Positions 59,932-64,000 of a stretch of 64,000 nt of DNA are shown here, piece by piece (the first letter of the stretch is position 1; the number at the start of each line of letters is the position of its first letter). The stretch spans positions 151,355 to 215,354 of the forward strand of contig NZ_JAJEPS010000005.1 in NCBI RefSeq assembly GCF_020686965.1, given 5' to 3'. The notes under the pieces are model-generated. The model saw only the letters and a program-made list of their open reading frames with translations, ran no database searches and was not told where the DNA came from. The translations under genes were made by a program, and so were the position numbers. This stretch comes from Hominiventricola filiformis (GTDB lineage Bacteria > Bacillota > Clostridia > Lachnospirales > Lachnospiraceae).

Positions 59932-60216
59932 ATGTTTATACTGAGAAAACTATTCAAGATCATGCTGCTTCCGGTGGTCTTTGTTTTGTTCTTTATCAAG
60001 TGGCTATTAGCAACATCACTAAAGCTCACTGAATCTATCGTGGGGCTTCTTACTATGATTGTAGGAGGCGGTATTATATATTATCTTGTCTGCAAGAGAT
60101 GGTCAGATGTCTTTCTTATGTCTCTGATCTTTGCAGATATCATGGCTCTTTTGCTGGCTGTCATAACAGTGCAGGATTGGTGTGATATGCTGATTGAAAA
60201 AATTGGCGCACTCTGA
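59932..60216 (+). CDS. Small membrane protein coupled to the HTH gene
   Basis: 94 residues; begins two bases after the HTH stop, with AGGAGG inside the end of the HTH gene. Three hydrophobic segments (LFKIMLLPVVFVLFFIKWLLA, IVGLLTMIVGGGIIYYLV, VFLMSLIFADIMALLLAVITV). This HTH/membrane pair recurs in Clostridial ICEs; function unknown. Confidence 0.75.
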   Translation: MFILRKLFKIMLLPVVFVLFFIKWLLATSLKLTESIVGLLTMIVGGGIIYYLVCKRWSDVFLMSLIFADIMALLLAVITVQDWCDMLIEKIGAL

Positions 60217-60230
60217 AATCCGTATACATT

Positions 60231-60262
60231 AAGGGTTTGAGCATGTCTCGAACCCTTAAATT
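60231..60262 (+). terminator. Terminator of the HTH/membrane operon
   Basis: AAGGGTT (60231-60237) pairs with AACCCTT around a 13-base loop, followed by AAATTCTTTT. Confidence 0.7.
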
Positions 60263-60423
60263 CTTTTATAATATCTTGTGTTTCTATTTGAAGTGTGTTA
60301 ATCTTTACTTGAAAAAGGCATAATAAGTTAAATATGAGACATTGTTTATGCATGTTTATCTTTGCTTATGAAAGTGAGCATCGGTAAACTCTCAAGAACA
60401 AGGAATCAAATTTAATCTATCAT

Positions 60424-60499
60424 GTCTGGCTTATTCAGCGTACCCGGGATACGTGGATTTTCTGCCAGACTATCTTTATGCCTTTTAGTATAAATACTA
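60424..60499 (+). promoter_or_regulatory. Structured leader of the RNase III operon
   Basis: GTCTGGC (60424-60430) pairs with GCCAGAC (60464-60470), enclosing GTACCCGGGATAC, so a long folded stem-loop is likely. It is followed by the palindrome TAGTATAAATACTA (60486-60499), which touches the ribosome-binding site. RNase III genes elsewhere autoregulate by cutting such leaders. I found no clear promoter; one may lie between 60265 and 60420. Confidence 0.5.
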
Positions 60500-60513
60500 G
60501 GAGGTCTTTTTTT

Positions 60514-61587
60514 ATGGACGAGAAAAAAATCAAATTTATCCAAGATCAAATTGGATACACGTTCAAAAACCAGGAGCTGCTTGTTCAAGCATTTACTCGT
60601 CGCTCCTATTCAATGGAAAATGGAGGACAGGATAATGAGGTCCTTGAATTTATCGGAGACAAGGCATTGGATTTTGTTGTCGTGAAGCAGCTCTCCGAGG
60701 AATTCGGCCATTATTCAAAGAAGTATCAGAACTGGGAAAAGTGGGGTAAGACCGAGGAAACGGGAACCTTTATTTCTGATTTGGATGAGGGAGAATTAAC
60801 TGAGATTAAGAAGCAATTGGTTCAAAAGAACACTCTTGCAGATGCAATCGACAACTTAGGGATAGCCTACTTTCTGATAATGGGAAAAGGAGATGTGGAG
60901 AAAAACATTCAGGATTCACTATCGGTTAAAGAGGATCTGTTTGAAGCGATTCTTGGTGCGATAGCCTTGGATTCAAATTGGGATATTGAAGCATTACAAG
61001 ATAGCATGAATGTTATGCTGAATCCAGGCGAGCTCATGTTTGATGAAGACGTAAACTATGTGGCTGAGATACAAGCTTGGTCATCGGCTAATTCAGGAAA
61101 CATTCCACTTCACTGTTTCTATCCTACTTCCATGCAGGGGACATGGTATATGCTAAGGCATCATAAGTGTATATGTGGAGAAGCGGAGCAGGATACGCAC
61201 TTTGCGTGTGAAGTTCAAATACCGGGAATTGATTATCATTTCGTCGGATACGGCAGATCAAAGAATCTGGCCAGGATGGACGCATCGAGATTGGCGTATG
61301 AATATCTGAAAGATGAGGATATGCTCTTTTCTATTAGAGATGAGATTGATGATCCGAATTATAATGATTCCATCGGGCAGTTGGAGATCCTTGCCAGAAG
61401 AGGCTATTTCTCTATCCCTCAATATGACTTCAAAGAAACACATGACGAAGATGGTAATCCGGTTTGGAATTGTAAATGCTCTATAAAAGAAAAAGATACT
61501 GTAACCAATGGAAGATCTTCGTCTAAGAAAGATGCGAAGAAACAGGCAGCATATGATATGCTGACATTTGTTTTGGAGGAGGAATAA
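60514..61587 (+). CDS. RNase III with two dsRNA-binding domains
   Basis: 357 residues from the ATG at 60514, with AGGAGGT upstream. RNase III domain at residues 1-170: signature NEVLEFIGDKAL with E42, E45 and D49, E92 in LDEGELTEI, and D141 and E144 in VKEDLFEAILGAIALD. The set known to bind the metal ions is complete. An insert of about 20 residues (65-90) follows the signature. Two dsRBD-like domains follow: about 180-268 (FACEVQIPGIDYHFVGYGRSKNLARMDASRLAYEYLK in order) and about 286-354 (QLEILARRGYFSIP, WNCKCSIKEKD, GRSSSKKDAKKQAAYDML). Bacterial housekeeping RNase III usually has one dsRBD and about 230 residues. This is therefore an additional, element-borne enzyme. It heads a three-gene operon with a HEPN-like protein. 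Confidence 0.88.
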   Translation: MDEKKIKFIQDQIGYTFKNQELLVQAFTRRSYSMENGGQDNEVLEFIGDKALDFVVVKQLSEEFGHYSKKYQNWEKWGKTEETGTFISDLDEGELTEIKKQLVQKNTLADAIDNLGIAYFLIMGKGDVEKNIQDSLSVKEDLFEAILGAIALDSNWDIEALQDSMNVMLNPGELMFDEDVNYVAEIQAWSSANSGNIPLHCFYPTSMQGTWYMLRHHKCICGEAEQDTHFACEVQIPGIDYHFVGYGRSKNLARMDASRLAYEYLKDEDMLFSIRDEIDDPNYNDSIGQLEILARRGYFSIPQYDFKETHDEDGNPVWNCKCSIKEKDTVTNGRSSSKKDAKKQAAYDMLTFVLEEE

Positions 61588-61590
61588 GCC

Positions 61591-61767
61591 ATGGCAAAAT
61601 ATGCATTCAATTATGATTCCGGCGAACATGAATATATAGAAAGAGACGGCTTCAGTATAGATCGTGGTGAATACGTTTATAACTGGGATGACAGTGAGTA
61701 TCGCCGCGAGGTAGAAGAGGAAGAAGAGCGTCGCCGGGAAGAACGAAGAATGTGGAATGAGGATTGA
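61591..61767 (+). CDS. 58-residue charged protein between RNase III and HEPN genes
   Basis: ATG at 61591, three bases after the RNase III stop, with GGAGGAGG upstream; stop TGA at 61765. The first half is Tyr/Asp-rich (FNYDSGEHEYIERDG, YVYNWDDSEY), the second a Glu/Arg helix (RREVEEEEERRREERRMWNED). The spacing and ribosome-binding site support a real gene in the operon. No family recognised; could be an antitoxin-like or adaptor peptide. Confidence 0.65.
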   Translation: MAKYAFNYDSGEHEYIERDGFSIDRGEYVYNWDDSEYRREVEEEEERRREERRMWNED

Positions 61768-61782
61768 TCAGAGGGATAATAA

Positions 61783-63372
61783 ATGAATCATGACATTGAG
61801 AAAGCATTGGATAATCTTGAAAAAAGGGCACAGGATATTCAACACTATATGAATATTATGAGCAAAGTAAAGACGGTTAACGTTGCCGATGATCAAGATT
61901 TTCAGCGGGAATTTGACTTTTTTTACAAGGTAAGGCGAAATGCAGAATGGCGGAAAGTATTCTTTGAGATTTTCGAAAGGAAGAAAAAGAGGAATTGTTC
62001 CTACAAAGAAATTATAACGGAACTGTACGAAGGAACCGGACAAGTTGAGGCATCCTTTGCGAGTAAGATGCTGGCATCTATAGATGAGAATATGCCAATT
62101 TGGGATTCGAAGGTTCTTGATAGAATTGGAATTAAATCTTCAAATAAACGAGGACAGCAAAAACTCGAGGAAACAATTGAGTTATATGATGTCATTGTAC
62201 AATGGTATAGTGATCTTAAGGCAAACAAGGCAAGCTATAACGAATATATAACATCCTTTGATAGTCGTTTTCCGGATTATTCATCAATCAGTGATACCAA
62301 AAAGATTGATTTTATACTGTGGGCGATGGGCGAAGAGGAAGAGGATACTATTCCATCTGTTTATATTCAAAATATGGAGGCCTTATCAGATGCTGCAAAG
62401 ATTGCATCCCGCTCCATAGAAGCATATCCGGGAGTTGTTTCTGCGGTAAAACAAATTGCTGATTGTATGAAGCAGTATCAAGGTATCTCGCAAACCTTTA
62501 TGGAAAATGCTCGTAGAATTAGTGAGACTATCCGCCCCATTTTTGAATATCAGCAACAGATAATGGAATCCGTTCGGCCAGCACTAGAATCGTTAGGTAA
62601 AACAATTGCGGCTATCACTACTACAATTCCTAAAATTGAGATTCCGGAGTCATTTCTTAAGACTCTAGGTAACCTAAGATATCTATATACGTTAAAAAGC
62701 ATTACATGGCCACTATTTCTTGAAGATGATGAGGAATTAAAAGAAATCATTACGGGTCTATGTGGGGATAAAAAAGAAAACTATCCATTGGATGAATTGG
62801 CTGCATCTATCTGCAATTACTATAATTCTGAGAAATTAGATAATATAATAGGCGGATGGAGGAAACTATTGAAGGATGATTCAGAGAGATTGCTGCTATT
62901 GGAGGAGGCAGTTAATCTTCACAACTCTGGATGCTATTATGGTGCGACTTCTATCATGATGTGTCAAGTGGATGGTTTGATTTGTGACATTTCAAATTAT
63001 ACAGATGAAAATGGCTTAATATGCTCGGAAGATGATGAGAAGGAGATTTGTGAACTCTACCAGGTTGATTTTCAGAATCATAAGAAATTTGCGAAGACAA
63101 GCGAAAAGCATATGATTTTGAGGTTGGCTGCAATGACAGAAAATGCTGTCTTTTATTGGGAAGCAATGACTGATTACATATACAATGTAGTGCTAACGAG
63201 TCATGGGGAAGAATATCGTGATCATAACCCGCTGAGAAATAAAATCTGTCATGGCGATCAATTGGATTTCGGAACGGAGGAAAAATCGCTAAAGAGTATT
63301 TTTGTAATTGATTTGTTACTTAACCTAAAAAGCGAAATGCAATGGTTGGCTGAGCACAAATTTGATAAATAG
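61783..63372 (+). CDS. HEPN-like protein, candidate effector
   Basis: 529 residues from the ATG at 61783, with GAGGG 8 bases upstream. Residues 90-112 (ASFASKMLASIDENMPIWDSKVL) hint at an HhH-type domain. A central helical, coiled part covers about 210-300. The C-terminal region is helical with the motif LRNKICHGD: R485-N486-x3-H490, the RN-x3-H pattern of HEPN ribonucleases and related RNA-binding domains. HEPN proteins often act as RNases in toxin and abortive-infection systems. Last gene of the operon after the RNase III and the small protein. Assignment rests on one motif and helical context. Confidence 0.65.
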   Translation: MNHDIEKALDNLEKRAQDIQHYMNIMSKVKTVNVADDQDFQREFDFFYKVRRNAEWRKVFFEIFERKKKRNCSYKEIITELYEGTGQVEASFASKMLASIDENMPIWDSKVLDRIGIKSSNKRGQQKLEETIELYDVIVQWYSDLKANKASYNEYITSFDSRFPDYSSISDTKKIDFILWAMGEEEEDTIPSVYIQNMEALSDAAKIASRSIEAYPGVVSAVKQIADCMKQYQGISQTFMENARRISETIRPIFEYQQQIMESVRPALESLGKTIAAITTTIPKIEIPESFLKTLGNLRYLYTLKSITWPLFLEDDEELKEIITGLCGDKKENYPLDELAASICNYYNSEKLDNIIGGWRKLLKDDSERLLLLEEAVNLHNSGCYYGATSIMMCQVDGLICDISNYTDENGLICSEDDEKEICELYQVDFQNHKKFAKTSEKHMILRLAAMTENAVFYWEAMTDYIYNVVLTSHGEEYRDHNPLRNKICHGDQLDFGTEEKSLKSIFVIDLLLNLKSEMQWLAEHKFDK

Positions 63373-63395
63373 TACCAAAATAGTACTTTTTCAGT
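63371..63395 (+). terminator. Short terminator after the HEPN-like gene
   Basis: AGTAC...GTACT stem followed by TTTTC, directly after the stop at 63372. A second AGTAC-type repeat lies at about 63403. Confidence 0.55.
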
Positions 63396-63534
63396 ATGAA
63401 AGAAGTACCTTTACAGTATTTTTTTTCGAAAATAAGTGTGTTATATTTACAATGGACAAAGCGAACGGGAAAACAAAAAATGATCAGCCCCATGTCAAGT
63501 AGACAAGTAAGTAAAAAAGAGTGGAGGGTGCGGA

Positions 63535-63916
63535 GAGACCGTTTCAAGTTTTGTGTAAACTATAAAAACTGATATAAGATTTGTGAATAGTTACAAATGG
63601 GCAGAGCCGATTTTCCGGATTCTGCCCATATCTGCATTATACAGAAGTTTTGGGGCATGTCAATAAGACCTGCCTAAAACAAGCTGTTTTTACAGGCTGC
63701 GTCCAGCCAGACGCTCTTCAAAATAGATTTCAAGCTGGGAATGGATCTGTCCCCAATCCTGTCGGTGTCCTGTCCATTTCTTGGTAATGTCCATAGTCGC
63801 AAGATACAGCATTTTTAAAAGGCTGTCATCCGATGGAAAAACCGTCTTGCTTTTGGTTACTTTCCGGAGCTGGCGGTTGAATCCTTCAATCGCATTTGTC
63901 GTGTTAAGCCGATATC
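63535..63916 (-). mobile_element. IS256-family remnant (right end)
   Basis: A 26-base IS256-like terminal sequence at about 63535-63560 (GAGACCGTTT...TTTTGTGTAAAC) is followed by a hairpin (63598-63629, TGGGCAGA/TCTGCCCA) and the 3' part of a transposase gene on the minus strand. The left end is missing: homology stops near 63916. Confidence 0.7.
63690..63916 (-). pseudogene. Truncated IS256-family transposase, C-terminal part
   Basis: About 75 residues of the transposase end are preserved: TTNAIEGFNRQLRKVTKSKTVFP, SLLKMLYLATMDITKKW and HSQLEIYFEERL are hallmarks of the IS256 (mutator-type) family. The DDE catalytic residues, mostly upstream, are lost. The apparent start at 63926 comes from the junction sequence and is not a real start. 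Confidence 0.85.
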
Positions 63917-64000
63917 GGCTTAGCACGACTTATACCGATAAAAAAACTATGCCGATATTTCATGAGATCCCAGTAAATAAGGGATTATCAGCAAAAAATA
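63905..64000. repeat. Palindromic junction at the window end
   Basis: AAGCCGATATCGGCTT (63906-63921) is a perfect 16-base palindrome exactly where the IS256 transposase breaks off. CCGATA recurs at about 63934-63939 and GCCGATAT at 63952-63959. This looks like the end or recombination site of another element continuing to the right of the window. Confidence 0.55.

Overview
The window comes from a gut-type Clostridia genome (Firmicutes; a Lachnospiraceae-like host is my inference). Strong AGGAGG ribosome-binding sites, an FMN riboswitch, Tn916-type regulatory genes, Bce/Vex-type ABC modules and a 3' metG remnant all fit. Most of it is mobile DNA. A G+C-richer block, almost all on the minus strand (about 10.8-53.1 kb), is set in A+T-richer flanks. 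By eye the two differ clearly in base composition.

Layout. 1-1.5 kb: end of an unidentified gene, then a sigma-like gene and a small helix-turn-helix gene like the orf7/orf8 pair of Tn916; the expected xis/int do not follow. 1.5-5.4 kb: a riboflavin island with an FMN riboswitch, a RibU-type transporter, a flavokinase fused to an OmpR-type DNA-binding domain, and a nitroreductase divergent from an HxlR regulator. Two near-duplicate winged-helix genes bracket it. 5.6-10.6 kb: a two-component system with its ABC transporter, with paired TTGAG repeats in front of both transcription units. 10.8-26.8 kb: ICE housekeeping and accessory genes (three DUF4313-related proteins, DUF4143 ATPase, YkgJ-like cysteine protein, two sigma-like factors, DUF932, SSB, DUF3268 and several unknowns), with a candidate structured RNA next to ssb. 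26.9-36.2 kb: a Tad/Flp-like pilus cluster. 36.4-38.2 kb: an RloAB (AbiL-like) defence pair inside the conjugation region. 38.4-53.1 kb: the type IV secretion core (VirD4, PrgI-VirB4 fusion, C39 peptidase, VirB6-like, VirB2-like) and its probable regulators. 53.5-54.0 kb: a truncated metG 3' end. 54.2-59.4 kb: a second two-component/ABC module, plus strand, with a split ATPase gene. 59.6-60.2 kb: an HTH gene and a small membrane protein. 60.5-63.4 kb: a three-gene operon with an RNase III carrying two dsRNA-binding domains, a 58-residue charged protein and a HEPN-like protein. 63.5 kb-end: an IS256-family remnant cut off at a palindromic junction.

How the genes fit together. The minus-strand block looks like one integrative conjugative element that combines a VirB/VirD4 mating apparatus with a Tad-type pilus. 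It carries cargo (riboflavin uptake, peptide/antibiotic-sensing ABC pumps) and phage defence. No relaxase, integrase or excisionase is visible, so those functions must lie outside the window or be lost. The RNase III / small protein / HEPN operon on the right flank is the best candidate for an undescribed system. The flavokinase-DNA-binding fusion behind an FMN riboswitch is second.
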